A stretch of 45,048 nt of DNA from JAXHUE01 sp034189655 (GCA_034189655.1 JAXHUE010000014.1:1-45048); one strand, 5' to 3'. Shown: positions 8,713-18,223, counted from the stretch's first letter. A program made the numbers and translations. The notes: generated by a model not told the origin, from the letters alone.

Positions 8713-9477
8713 ATGCTTGACAAGGTGGTGGCCTCATGCGACGAGGCGGTGAGCGACGTCTTCGACGGCGCCACCATCGCCTTCGGCGGCTTTGTGGCCA
8801 CGGGCTACGCCATGAACCTCATCGAGGCCCTCCACCGGAAGGGGGTGAAGGGCATCACCGCCATCTGCACCATGGCGGCGGGCGGCCTGCTCCCCCTCCA
8901 GGAGGCCAGGCAGATAAAGAAGATGATCACCTCGTTCCCCGTGTTCTACATGCCGGAGCACATGCCGCAGGTGTTCAACCCCTTCGAGGAGCAGCTCCTC
9001 TCCGGCGAGGCCGAGCTGGAGCTATGTCCCCAGGGTACCATGGTGATGAGGATGTGGATGGGGGGAGGGGGCTACGCCGGCTTCTATACCCCGGTGGGCG
9101 TGGGCACCGCCGTGGCCGAGGGCAAGGAGGTGCGCGTGATCGACGGCAGGGAGTACGTCCTGGAGCGGGCGCTCAGGGCCGACTTCGCCTTCATCAAGGC
9201 GCACCGGGCGGACCGCTGGGGCAACCTGGTCTACCGCAAGGGGGCGATAAACTTCAACCCGGCGTTCGCTACCGCCGCCGACGTCACCATAGCCGAGGTC
9301 GAGGAACTGGTGGAGCTGGGCGAGCTGGACCCCAGCTTCGTGCACACCCCGGGGATATACGTCGACAGGGTGGTGGTGGCGGAGCCGAAGCGCCCGGAGG
9401 TGAAGCTGGTGTGGACCGAGAGGGCCTCCGAGAGCGAGATCGACAGGCTGCCGCACGTGGGAAAGACGGGGCAGTAG
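8713..9477 (+). CDS. CoA-transferase subunit A (family I, 3-oxoacid/glutaconate type)
   Basis: 254 residues of the alpha subunit of a family I CoA-transferase, moving CoA between an acyl-CoA and a free acid. The glycine-rich start GATIAFGGFVATGYAMNLIEAL and FYTPVGVGTAVAEGKE are conserved, as is ADFAFIKAHRADRWGNLVYR. The length matches stand-alone A subunits. ATG 8713 is preceded by GGGAGGTAGCG. Subunit B begins 52 bp downstream, completing the heteromeric enzyme. The substrate is not deducible; acyl-CoA catabolism nearby suggests a short-chain or branched acid. Confidence 0.85.
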   Translation: MLDKVVASCDEAVSDVFDGATIAFGGFVATGYAMNLIEALHRKGVKGITAICTMAAGGLLPLQEARQIKKMITSFPVFYMPEHMPQVFNPFEEQLLSGEAELELCPQGTMVMRMWMGGGGYAGFYTPVGVGTAVAEGKEVRVIDGREYVLERALRADFAFIKAHRADRWGNLVYRKGAINFNPAFATAADVTIAEVEELVELGELDPSFVHTPGIYVDRVVVAEPKRPEVKLVWTERASESEIDRLPHVGKTGQ

Positions 9478-9529
9478 GCCCCGCAGATGAGCAAGGCCAG
9501 GGGCATAGAGTCTCAGCGAGGACGGTGAC

Positions 9530-10189
9530 ATGGCGCTGACAAGGGAACTCATGGCGATGAAGGTGTGCCAGGGCGAGCTCTATGACGGCATCACGGTGAA
9601 CCTGGGCACCGGGATACCGGCACTGGTGTGCAACTACATGCCCCCCGATATCGAGGTGCTGTTCCAGGCGGAGAACGGTGTGCTGGGCTACGGTGGGTCG
9701 CCCTCCCTGGAGGAGATCGACTTCGACGTGATGAACGCCGCCGGGCTCTACGTCACCATGCTCCCCGGCGGCTCCTTCTTCCCCAGCCACGTATCGTTCC
9801 AGATGATCACCGGCGGCCACGTCGACCTGGGCATACTGGGGGCGCTCCAGGTGTCGGAGCGCGGCGACATCGCCAACTGGGTATTCCCCGAGCGCAGGTT
9901 CGGCAGCATCGGCGGGGCCATGAACGTGGCGGTGGGGGTGAAGCGGCTCATCGTGATGATGGAGCACGTCGACTCGCGGGGGAACCCCAAGGTGGTGCGG
10001 GAGTGCACCTACCCTCTCACCGCGGTGGGCTGCGTGAAGACCATCTACACCGACCTCGCCGTCATCGACGTCACCCCCGCGGGGCTGGTGCTCAAGGAGA
10101 CGGCGCCGGGCACCACCGCGGAGGAGGTACAGTCTCTCACCGAGCCCCACCTGATACTGGCCGAGGGGCTCAAGGAGATGGAGCTCTAA
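9530..10189 (+). CDS. CoA-transferase subunit B (family I)
   Basis: 219 residues, the normal size for the beta subunit. The catalytic glutamate that forms the glutamyl-CoA thioester lies in LFQAENGVLGYG (Glu at about 48). The N-terminal VNLGTGIPALVCNYM and the GGAMNVAVGVKRLIVMMEH segment are also conserved. It pairs with subunit A immediately upstream. ATG 9530 follows GAGGACGGTGAC. About 60 bp after the stop the sequence runs into a scaffold gap, so any further genes of this operon are unseen. Confidence 0.87.
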   Translation: MALTRELMAMKVCQGELYDGITVNLGTGIPALVCNYMPPDIEVLFQAENGVLGYGGSPSLEEIDFDVMNAAGLYVTMLPGGSFFPSHVSFQMITGGHVDLGILGALQVSERGDIANWVFPERRFGSIGGAMNVAVGVKRLIVMMEHVDSRGNPKVVRECTYPLTAVGCVKTIYTDLAVIDVTPAGLVLKETAPGTTAEEVQSLTEPHLILAEGLKEMEL

Positions 10190-10248
10190 GGCCGGGTCAT
10201 CCCGCGGGCCCACCGCCCACGGGGTGAATGGCCGGGGTCACTCTGCTG

Positions 10249-10348
10249 NNNNNNNNNNNNNNNNNNNNNNNNNNNNNNNNNNNNNNNNNNNNNNNNNNNN
10301 NNNNNNNNNNNNNNNNNNNNNNNNNNNNNNNNNNNNNNNNNNNNNNNN
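10249..10348. other. Scaffold gap of 100 N
   Basis: Exactly 100 N between the CoA-transferase operon and the 3' end of pilT. Real distance unknown; no gene is cut by it. Confidence 0.98.
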
Positions 10349-10369
10349 CCGGAGGCCCCCTTCTTCCCC

Positions 10370-11443
10370 CTACCAGTTCCCTGAGGCGCGGGCTATCGAT
10401 TTGCGCGCTGTCTCCGGGTCGCGGCAGCGGCAGATGGCATCCTCAAAGTCGATGTACCTGCTGTTGTACAGGTTGAGCAGTGCCTGGTCCATGGTCTGCA
10501 TGCCGTATTGCGACCCCGTCTGCATCACGCTCCACATCTGGGGCGTCTTCGCCTCCCGGATGAGGTTCTTCACGGCGTCGTTGGCGATCATGATCTCCAC
10601 CGCGGCCACGCGCCCGGTGCCGTCACGCCGCGGTATCAGGGTCTGGTAGATGATGCCCTCCAGCGTGGTGGAGAGCTGGACGCGGGCCTGCTGCTGCTGG
10701 TGGGGGGGGAAGACATCGATTACCCTGTCGATGGCCTGGGGGGCGCTGGGGGTGTGCAGCGTGGTGAAGACCAGGTGTCCCGTCTCGGCGGCGGTGAGCA
10801 CCGTGGCGATGGTCTCCAGGTCTCGTATCTCCCCGACGAGGATGACGTCGGGGTCCTGGCGCAGGGCGTGCTTTAGGCCGGCGGAGAAAGACCAGGTGTC
10901 GATGCTCACCTCTCTCTGTGAGATGAAGCACTTCTTGTTCTCGTGGACGTACTCTATGGGGTCTTCGATGGTGACCACGCGGCGACGCTTTCGCTCGTTC
11001 AAGTACTCGATCATCGCTGCCAGCGTGGTCGACTTGCCGCTGCCGGCGGGGCCGGTCACCAGTATGAGGCCCCGCTCTCGCATGGCCAGTGTCTTACACA
11101 CGTCGGGGAGCAGAAGCTGGTCGATGTTGGGTACGTGGGTGTATATCATGCGGAAGCACAGGCTGACAGTGCCTTTCTGCACCGAGGCGTTGACGCGGAA
11201 ACGCCCTATCCCCCTGACGTGGTGGGCGAAGTCCAGCTCCAGCTCCTGGTAGAATATCTTGCGCTGGTCCTCGGTGGTGACCTCTTCCAGGGCGTGCTCC
11301 ATGTACTGCGATGTGACCGCGGGCAGGTCCTCCTGGGGGGTGAGCTCGCCATCGATGCGCATCACCGGCGGGCTGGGCACGTTGAGGTGGAGGTCTGATG
11401 CCCCCTTTTCCACTGAGAGCCGTAGCAGCTCGTTTATATTCAC
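10370..11443 (-). CDS. pilT: PilT-type twitching-motility ATPase
   Basis: 357-residue hexameric secretion-type ATPase that drives retraction of type IV pili. The N-terminal PAS-like domain ends near residue 110. Walker A is GPAGSGKST at 131-139, the Asp box is VVTIEDPIEYV, Walker B is DPDVILVGEIRD and the His box is TGHLVFTTLHT. The frame is open to 11506, but a promoter lies at 11489-11517. GTG 11443 directly follows AAGGAGACGGTC and gives the canonical start VNINELLRLSVEKGASDLHL, so it was chosen. No pilin or other pilus genes occur in the window, so this may be a stand-alone PilT, or the cluster lies beyond the gap. Confidence 0.9.
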   Translation of the reverse strand: MNINELLRLSVEKGASDLHLNVPSPPVMRIDGELTPQEDLPAVTSQYMEHALEEVTTEDQRKIFYQELELDFAHHVRGIGRFRVNASVQKGTVSLCFRMIYTHVPNIDQLLLPDVCKTLAMRERGLILVTGPAGSGKSTTLAAMIEYLNERKRRRVVTIEDPIEYVHENKKCFISQREVSIDTWSFSAGLKHALRQDPDVILVGEIRDLETIATVLTAAETGHLVFTTLHTPSAPQAIDRVIDVFPPHQQQQARVQLSTTLEGIIYQTLIPRRDGTGRVAAVEIMIANDAVKNLIREAKTPQMWSVMQTGSQYGMQTMDQALLNLYNSRYIDFEDAICRCRDPETARKSIARASGNW

Positions 11444-11488
11444 GACCGTCTCCTTCTTGGCGCTCGCTCGCTCGGTCGATGTTGCACT

Positions 11489-11517
11489 ATTGTAGCCCAT
11501 GGCCATGATAAAGGCAA
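11489..11517 (-). promoter_or_regulatory. Promoter for pilT
   Basis: Minus strand TTGCCT (11517-11512), 17-bp spacer, TACAAT (11494-11489). It places the transcription start about 40 bp upstream of GTG 11443 and rules out the longer reading frame. Confidence 0.65.
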
Positions 11518-11528
11518 TTGCGCCGTCC

Positions 11529-12179
11529 TTAACAGTGGGCCAGCCCCCATCTCTGTGCGTGGGCGTCCTTGGCCCGCTGGTACTGTCCCTGGAACGATGC
11601 CGATGTGACCTCGTCTGTGGTCATGATGATGGCATCTTCCCTGTTATCGGTGTAGTAGCCTTTGCGGACTCCCACCCTGCGGAAACCGTACTTATCGTAG
11701 AGCTCCAGGGCGACCGAGTTGGAGGCGCGTACCTCCAGGGTGACTACCCGGGCGCCATTACCTGTTGCCAGCTCTATTATCGATATGAGGAGCAGCTCAC
11801 CGAGCCCTTGCCTTCGGTAGGCGTTGCGCACCCCGATGGTGGTGATGTGGGCCTCTCCGGCCATGATCCACAGGCCAACGACGCCCACCAGCCTCTGCCC
11901 GGGCGGCGGTGGGGTGGCCCTCCCCGGGGAGAAGAGGTGGGTGAGCCTGTGCCAGAGCCTTGCTCTGTGCGGCATCTCCGCGATGGGGGGGCCTTGCGCG
12001 CCGTCCTCCGCCGCTCGCTCTCCGTCATTCTCCTCGTAGCACACGAGGTAGTATACCGAGTTGCCGTAGAGGAGGTCTCTCCGGTACGGCGGTGGCCACT
12101 GGGTGGGGAAGCACTCACGGTCTATCTCGCTCACCTGGGGGATATCTGTGATGTGCATGGGTCTCATGGCGAATGGCAC
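11529..12179 (-). CDS. rimI: RimI-like ribosomal-protein N-acetyltransferase (GNAT)
   Basis: 216 residues of the GNAT fold. RimI acetylates the N-terminal alanine of ribosomal protein S18 using acetyl-CoA. Visible motifs are the acetyl-CoA pyrophosphate loop RRQGLGELLL at about 122-131, the strand TLEVRASNSVALELYDKYGF and the RimI-type YYTDNREDAIIM tail. An unusual insert of about 45 mostly polar and proline-rich residues (50-96) separates the first strands from the core, and there is a 25-residue C-terminal extension. The GTG start at 12179 is preceded by GGTGGAGGG; an overlapping ATG just upstream is out of frame. S18 acetylation is a family-based prediction; other N-terminal targets are possible. 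Confidence 0.8.
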   Translation of the reverse strand: MPFAMRPMHITDIPQVSEIDRECFPTQWPPPYRRDLLYGNSVYYLVCYEENDGERAAEDGAQGPPIAEMPHRARLWHRLTHLFSPGRATPPPPGQRLVGVVGLWIMAGEAHITTIGVRNAYRRQGLGELLLISIIELATGNGARVVTLEVRASNSVALELYDKYGFRRVGVRKGYYTDNREDAIIMTTDEVTSASFQGQYQRAKDAHAQRWGLAHC

Positions 12180-12327
12180 GCCATCCCTCCACCTAATTGG
12201 TTATACTATTTTGGGTTATTTTACCACATTATGCTGCTTGTCACTATCCTTTCCCCGACAGTTGCGTTATAGTATATGCACGAGATAACGCCGGCAGTGC
12301 TGCCCGGGGCCCGCAGGGGGTTGTCAG

Positions 12328-12873
12328 GTGCAAGACGAGAAGGGCCTGGTGGAGGGCGCCAAGAGGGGAGACCCGCAGGCCTTCGCCAGGCTCTATGAAG
12401 AGTATTTCGATAGGATATATCGCTACGTGGCAGTCAGGGTTGGCGGCGGGGCTGTGGCTGAGGACATCACTGAGGAGGTCTTCCTCAAGATGATAGAGTC
12501 CATAGCCTCCTTCAGGTGGCGGGGTGTGCCCTTCTCTGCATGGCTGTTTCGCATTGCGCACAATCAGGTGGTCGACCACCTGCGGAGGGCAGCGCGGCGA
12601 CCGAGCGTGGGGCTGAGCGAGTCGATAATCGCAGCCGATGACGACCCCGAGACCATCGCCGAGCACTCTATGAGCATCGAGCAGGTGAACGTTGCCATTG
12701 AGTGTCTCACCAAGAACCAGAGGGATGTCATCGCACTTCGCTTCGCTGCCGGGCTCTCCATCGCCGAGGTGGCGGTGGTAATGGACAGGAGGGAGGGGGC
12801 GGTAAAGGCCTTGCAGCACAGTGCCCTGGTGGCACTGCGCAAGAGGCTCGCCGGCGGGCAGGACGATGAGTGA
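12328..12873 (+). CDS. ECF-family RNA polymerase sigma factor
   Basis: 181 residues with the two-domain layout of extracytoplasmic-function sigma factors. Sigma region 2 spans about 20-85 (FARLYEEYFDRIYRYV, then AEDITEEVFLKMIES and WLFRIAHNQVVDHLRR). Region 4 spans about 125-178 (LTKNQRDVIALRFAAGLSIAEVA helix-turn-helix). GTG 12328 lies after a GGGGG run at a workable distance. The next gene, 216 bp downstream, encodes a single-pass DUF5667 protein that is a natural candidate for an anti-sigma partner. Sequence upstream is AT-rich (TATAGT at 12268-12273) but has no clear -35 element, as would be expected if an alternative sigma, perhaps this one, controls it. Confidence 0.9.
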   Translation: MQDEKGLVEGAKRGDPQAFARLYEEYFDRIYRYVAVRVGGGAVAEDITEEVFLKMIESIASFRWRGVPFSAWLFRIAHNQVVDHLRRAARRPSVGLSESIIAADDDPETIAEHSMSIEQVNVAIECLTKNQRDVIALRFAAGLSIAEVAVVMDRREGAVKALQHSALVALRKRLAGGQDDE

Positions 12874-12912
12874 GGGGGGGGTGGACTGGCCCCGCGCCGT
12901 GTGACGGCATAG

Positions 12913-13108
12913 CCTGGTGGAGCGGCGATGGATGCGAAGGACGAAAAAGGGATGTAGTTTGAGAGTGGTGGTAGCGCCCTCGCGAAGGGGCGCCCTGGTG
13001 GAGCGGCGATGGATGCGAAGGACGAAAAAGGGATGTAGTTTGAGAGTGGTGGTAGCGCCCTCGTGAAGGGGCGCCCTGGTGGAGCGGCGATGGATGCGAA
13101 GAGCGAAA
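12913..13108 (+). repeat. 81-bp tandem repeat duplicating a translation-initiation region, with two 9-codon minicistrons
   Basis: Unit 1 is 12913-12993, unit 2 is 12994-13074, and a partial third unit runs from 13075 into the start of the DUF5667 gene. Units 1 and 2 differ at one position by eye. Each unit contains GGTGGAG, then ATGGATGCGAAG. In units 1 and 2 this opens a 9-codon reading frame that stops at TAG (12928-12957 and 13009-13038; peptide MDAKDEKGM). In unit 3 the same start continues as the real gene at 13090. The period is 27 codons, so all three starts are in phase. Each unit also carries a GC-rich inverted repeat around GCGCCCTCG.GAAGGGGCGC. Confidence 0.9.
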
Positions 13109-13944
13109 AAATGGATGCAGGTATGGCGGAGGCCTTGGACGAGTGCCTGGGCCGCGTGCTTGGTGGCGAGGACATAGAGCGGTGTCTTGGGCGCTACCCG
13201 CAGTGGGCGGCCCAGCTTGAGCCGCTCATCGTGACCGCGCTCGCCATGCACCAGGCCTCTCAAGTGGAGCCTCGCCCCGAGTTCAAGGCGGCGGCTCACT
13301 ACCGGCTTCAGAGCGCCCTGCGCCGGCTGGAGTGTGGGTCGGAGGGGCCGGCGTGGTATGCCAGGTGGCGCTGGGCCTTCGTCTCGGCGGTCGTGGCCAT
13401 ACTGCTCGCTGCCAGTGGGGGCACGGTGGCCGCCTCTGCCTACAGCCTCCCCGGGGAGCTGCTCTACCCGGTCAAGCTCACCTCGGAGCAGGTGGGCCTG
13501 TGGCTCACCCCCAGCGAGACGGGCCGGGCGCAGCTCCAGGCACAGTTCGCCGACAGAAGGATAGGGGAGATAGCCCGCATGGCCGAGGCGGGCGACTACC
13601 AGCACGTGGCAGAGGCCGCCGAGCTTCTCACACATCACATGGAGAGCATAGAGGTCGTGGCCACGTCGCCGGCGATATCGGCCGCCTCCGGCGCTGCCAG
13701 CGACGACATGGCGGAGCTTCGGCGCAGGGTGAACCAGCAGGCCCCGGCCCACCTTGAGCTGCTGAAGAACCTGGAGGAGGAGATACCGGGCCTGGGCCCT
13801 GAGCTCAAGCAGGCGCAGGACTCGTATGAGGCGGTGCTTCAGGCCCTGGAGCTGGAGCAGGTAGAGCCGGAGCAGGGGCAGTGGCAGGGGGGCGTCGAGA
13901 AGCAAGACATCGAGGCGGAGAGACAAGGCTCATGGGCTGAGTGA
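13090..13944 (+). CDS. DUF5667-domain membrane protein, probable anti-sigma-like partner
   Basis: 284 residues. The cytoplasmic N-terminus (1-90) carries ALDECLGRVLGGEDIERCLGR (about 15-35), a motif shared by many proteins encoded next to ECF sigma factors. A single membrane helix spans about 95-118 (WRWAFVSAVVAILLAASGG). The DUF5667 region follows (SLPGELLYPVKLTSEQVGL at 119-137, then FADRRIGEIARM), and the tail is charged and probably helical (220-265). Topology and position downstream of the sigma gene suggest membrane sensing or sequestration of that factor, but DUF5667 itself has no proven function. ATG 13090 follows GGTGGAG and is the third copy of a duplicated start region; GTG 13063 is an in-frame alternative inside the repeat. 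Confidence 0.75.
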   Translation: MDAKSEKMDAGMAEALDECLGRVLGGEDIERCLGRYPQWAAQLEPLIVTALAMHQASQVEPRPEFKAAAHYRLQSALRRLECGSEGPAWYARWRWAFVSAVVAILLAASGGTVAASAYSLPGELLYPVKLTSEQVGLWLTPSETGRAQLQAQFADRRIGEIARMAEAGDYQHVAEAAELLTHHMESIEVVATSPAISAASGAASDDMAELRRRVNQQAPAHLELLKNLEEEIPGLGPELKQAQDSYEAVLQALELEQVEPEQGQWQGGVEKQDIEAERQGSWAE

Positions 13945-13961
13945 GCGGGCATTTACGGGAA

Positions 13962-13998
13962 AAAGGGCCAGCCGGTGCTAACCAATCGCTGGCCCTTT
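13962..13998 (+). terminator. Rho-independent terminator-like hairpin
   Basis: AAAGGGCCAGC (13962-13972) pairs perfectly with GCTGGCCCTTT (13988-13998) across a 15-base loop, followed by CGTTATAT. It lies 18 bp after the DUF5667 stop. The U-tract is short, so termination may be partial. Confidence 0.6.
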
Positions 13999-14035
13999 CG
14001 TTATATAGAGAGGAGTTAACCCGAGGGAGGGCGAG

Positions 14036-14140
14036 ATGTCGAAAATAATGCGCACGGCGGCGGTCCTGGCAATAGTTACCGGCCTTGTCGTTGGTGGTGT
14101 GGTCGGGATGAGGCGGATGGCGTTCAAGCGGGGCCGTTAG
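14036..14140 (+). CDS. Small single-pass membrane protein (34 aa)
   Basis: ATG 14036 follows GAGGGAGGGCGAG and opens a 34-residue frame ending at TAG 14140. It begins MSKIMRTAAVLAIVTGLVVG, has one hydrophobic helix (about 7-24) and a strongly basic tail with five Arg/Lys in the last ten residues (RRMAFKRGR). I do not recognise a family. It lies between the DUF5667 gene and a secreted protein gene, so it may belong to the same sigma-controlled locus. The good ribosome-binding site and coherent membrane-protein pattern support a real gene. Confidence 0.55.
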   Translation: MSKIMRTAAVLAIVTGLVVGGVVGMRRMAFKRGR

Positions 14141-14215
14141 ACGGTAGGTGGGCGAGGCCCTGGGCACGGGCCCTGCCTGTGACCACGATAGAGACCAAAG
14201 AAAGGAGGTGTAGCG

Positions 14216-14626
14216 ATGGCAAAGCTCTTGCCGGTGTTGGCAGTCATCGCACTTGCGGTTGGCGTCGCTGCTGGGGGCGGCGGTATCGCCTATGCTGAGG
14301 GCCCCGATGGTGGTAACGGCGCGTGGACTGGCTCCGTTGTGCAGCGTCTTCAGCTCAAGTGCTACCCCGTCGAGCTATCCAGTGTCGACTTCATGCCCAT
14401 GGAGAGACCCCTGGAGATCAAGGAGACACACATGAACACCTATCGCCACCAGTTGAAGCATGTCTACATGAACCTGCCGCCGCAGCTCCAGTACGCCCCC
14501 GTGGCGCAGCCCGACGACGCGTCCCTGTCCATCGTGGAGCGGCCGGTCCGGCTGAAGCCCGTCCCCATGCCGCTGCCGGTGCGCCAGTTCCAGCACATGG
14601 AGTCGCCCTCCTCATCGGGACCGTGA
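14216..14626 (+). CDS. Secreted Met/Pro/His-rich hypothetical protein
   Basis: 136 residues. A clear signal peptide (MAKLLPVLAVIALAVGVAAG, cleavage probably after AYA at about 27) is followed by a mature chain of about 110 residues rich in Met, Pro, His and Gln, for example FMPMERP, HMNTYRHQLKHVYMN, LKPVPMPLPVRQF and QHMESPSSSG. No known domain is evident. ATG 14216 has a near-perfect Shine-Dalgarno (AAAGGAGGTG), suggesting strong translation. It ends just before a strong terminator, closing the sigma/DUF5667/small-protein locus. Alternating Met and His could bind metals such as copper, but that is only inference from composition. Confidence 0.7.
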   Translation: MAKLLPVLAVIALAVGVAAGGGGIAYAEGPDGGNGAWTGSVVQRLQLKCYPVELSSVDFMPMERPLEIKETHMNTYRHQLKHVYMNLPPQLQYAPVAQPDDASLSIVERPVRLKPVPMPLPVRQFQHMESPSSSGP

Positions 14627-14650
14627 CACCCTCACCACAACCCGGGCGCA

Positions 14651-14679
14651 GGGCAGCACCCTCCAGGGTGCTGCCCTTT
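14651..14679 (+). terminator. Rho-independent terminator
   Basis: GGGCAGCACCCT (14651-14662) and AGGGTGCTGCCC (14665-14676) form a perfect 12-bp stem followed by TTT. It ends the sigma-factor locus and may also serve the convergent queH gene. Confidence 0.8.
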
Positions 14680-15263
14680 CATGTACCCTGGAGACCACCT
14701 GGGGTCTCAGACCTCATCATAGTGGCGATGTCCACCTTGCCATAGCGCTCCCACTCGCTGTAGACGCAGCCGCAGTACTTCTGGTGGTAGAGGTCGAGCC
14801 CCCGCGACAGGCGGTGGCTCTCGCGGAAGCCGGGCCTGAAGTCCTCGTAGTGGAAGGGCACCCCCTCCCCCGCCGCCGCCTCGTTGCCCACCTCCTGGAG
14901 ACGCTCGTGGTCCTGGTAGGGGCTGATGAGCAGGGTGGTGGTGAAGGCATCGAACCCACCCTCGCGGGCGGCCCTGGCCGTGCGCGCCAGGCGCAGCCGG
15001 AAGCAGTCCCGGCAGCGCTCGCCCTCGTGGCCCACCACCGCCCTGAAGTAGTCGATGATATCGTAGCCCTCGGCGACGATGAGGGGCAGCCCCAGGTGCG
15101 CGGCGGCGGCACGCATCGCCTCCAGGCGGCTGCGGTGCTCGGTGAAGGGGTGGATGTTGGGGTTGTACCAGAACCCCGTCACCTCGTAGCCCTCTGCCCG
15201 CAGGCGCTCGACGGTGTACATGGCACAGGGGCCACAGCAGCAGTGGAGCAAGACCTTCTTCAT
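14679..15263 (-). CDS. queH: Epoxyqueuosine reductase QueH
   Basis: 194 residues of the QueH (DUF208) family, which reduces epoxyqueuosine to queuosine in tRNA and replaces the cobalamin enzyme QueG. The family cysteines are all present: LLHCCCGPCAMYT at residues 6-18, CRDCFRLR at about 84-91 and QKYCGCVYSEW near 160-170. YNPNIHPFTEH is another conserved block. These cysteines are expected to hold an iron-sulfur cluster and a metal site. A tRNA-guanine transglycosylase gene of the same pathway lies at 24.0-25.2 kb in a separate operon. queH is 108 bp downstream of ruvB on the same strand and may share its transcript. Confidence 0.92.
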   Translation of the reverse strand: MKKVLLHCCCGPCAMYTVERLRAEGYEVTGFWYNPNIHPFTEHRSRLEAMRAAAAHLGLPLIVAEGYDIIDYFRAVVGHEGERCRDCFRLRLARTARAAREGGFDAFTTTLLISPYQDHERLQEVGNEAAAGEGVPFHYEDFRPGFRESHRLSRGLDLYHQKYCGCVYSEWERYGKVDIATMMRSETPGGLQGT

Positions 15264-15371
15264 CTCTATGGCACCTCGGCCGGCCTTCCTTGTCTCAAGG
15301 CGAGACGCCGCTCGGCCTATGTAGTGGGGCCACGGCTCGGGGCCAGGCGACGGACGGGGCCCCGTGTGAGG

Positions 15372-16400
15372 TCAGGCCGAGAAAAGGCTCATCTGGGGCG
15401 GCTCGTCCTTCTTGTAGGGGAGCCCCAGGTGCTCGTAGGCGTGGCGCGTTGCCACCCTGCCCCTGGGGGTGCGCTCTAAGAAGCCCAGCTGGAGCAGGTA
15501 GGGCTCGTAGACATCCATGATGGTGTCGGCATCCTCGCTGATGGCGGCGGCGATGGTCTCCAGCCCCACCGGCCCGCCGTCGAACTTGTGGATGATGGCG
15601 CGCAGCACCTTGTGGTCGAGCTCGTCCAGCCCCAGGCAGTCCACCTCGAGCCGTCCCAGCGCCTCGAGGGCCACCTCCCTGGTTATCACGCCGTCGGCCA
15701 TCACCTGGGCGTAGTCCCGCACCCTCTTGAGCAGGCGGTTGGCCACGCGCGGTGTCCCCCGGGTGCGTCGGGCTATCTCGCGTATCCCGTCATCGGCGGC
15801 CTCGATGCCCAGGATGTGCGCCGAGCGCTTGACGATGGTGGCGATGGACTCCTCATCGTAGAAGTCGAGGCGGTATACCGAGCCGAAGCGGTCTCTGAGC
15901 GGCGCGCTGAGCATGGCGAAGCGGGTGGTGGCCCCGATTATGGTGAAGTGCGGCAGGCTCAGGCGCAGGCTGCGGGCGCCCGGCCCCTTGCCGATGACGA
16001 TGTCGAGGCAGAAGTCCTCCATGGCCAGGTAGAGCACCTCCTCCACCGCCCGGTTTAGGCGGTGGATCTCGTCGATGAAGAGGATGTCCTCGTCTTTGAG
16101 CGAGGTGAGGATGGCGGCGATGTCCCCGGGGCGCTCCACTGCCGGGCCGGAGGTGGTCCTGATGCTCACCCCCATCTCGGCGGCGATGATGTGGGCCAGG
16201 GTGGTCTTGCCCAGGCCTGGCGGGCCGTAGAGGATGATGTGGTCTAGGGACTCGCAGCGCCCCCGCGCCGCGGCGATGGCGATGCCCAGGTTCTCCTTCA
16301 CCTTGTCCTGCCCCACGTACTCGGCGATGCGCCTGGGGCGAAGCGAGGCGTCGAGGGGGGTGTCCTCCTGCCCTGGCCGGCCTGATAGTATGCGCTCCAT
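15372..16400 (-). CDS. ruvB: Holliday junction branch-migration helicase RuvB
   Basis: 342 residues, normal for RuvB, the hexameric AAA+ motor that works with RuvA on recombination intermediates. Walker A is LYGPPGLGKTTLAH, Walker B is ILFIDEIHRL, sensor 1 is IGATTRFAMLS, the arginine finger region is PLRDRFG and sensor 2 lies in RGTPRVANRLLKR. The C-terminal winged-helix domain ends with YKKDEPPQMSLFSA. ATG 16400 follows GTGGAGAAGGC. The frame is open to 16448, but a TATAAT element at 16433-16428 makes the shorter start right. ruvA and ruvC are not in the window. Confidence 0.96.
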   Translation of the reverse strand: MERILSGRPGQEDTPLDASLRPRRIAEYVGQDKVKENLGIAIAAARGRCESLDHIILYGPPGLGKTTLAHIIAAEMGVSIRTTSGPAVERPGDIAAILTSLKDEDILFIDEIHRLNRAVEEVLYLAMEDFCLDIVIGKGPGARSLRLSLPHFTIIGATTRFAMLSAPLRDRFGSVYRLDFYDEESIATIVKRSAHILGIEAADDGIREIARRTRGTPRVANRLLKRVRDYAQVMADGVITREVALEALGRLEVDCLGLDELDHKVLRAIIHKFDGGPVGLETIAAAISEDADTIMDVYEPYLLQLGFLERTPRGRVATRHAYEHLGLPYKKDEPPQMSLFSA

Positions 16401-16427
16401 GCCTTCTCCACAGGTGAGCCTGGTCTC

Positions 16428-16433
16428 ATTATA
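16428..16433 (-). promoter_or_regulatory. Minus-10 element for ruvB
   Basis: A perfect TATAAT on the minus strand 27 bp upstream of the ruvB ATG. No good -35 hexamer is seen at 16-18 bp. Confidence 0.5.
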
Positions 16434-16468
16434 GCACACTTGGCCCACGGCAGAGAGGGCCCCTCACA

Positions 16469-16497
16469 TTGACACCTCTAGGCAGATGGGATACACT
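16469..16497 (+). promoter_or_regulatory. Promoter of the methylmalonyl-CoA mutase operon
   Basis: TTGACA (16469-16474), 17-bp spacer, TACACT (16492-16497). It sits about 70 bp upstream of the chosen mutase ATG and excludes the upstream in-frame start at 16469. Confidence 0.75.
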
Positions 16498-16567
16498 TTT
16501 CAGAGAACATAGTTCATCCTCTCACAATATGCCACACAGTCTCTCGAGAAGAAAAGGGGGTGCCCAT

Positions 16568-18223
<1,656 letters not shown>

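Noticed and set aside
12244..13926. Long open frame of 560 codons on the minus strand opposite the sigma factor and DUF5667 genes
   Set aside because: It mirrors the third-position GC bias of the real plus-strand genes and reads as low-complexity Arg/Leu/His sequence with no domain.
16498..16567. Cobalamin riboswitch before the B12-dependent mutase
   Set aside because: The leader is only about 65 bases and lacks a B12-box-like element.
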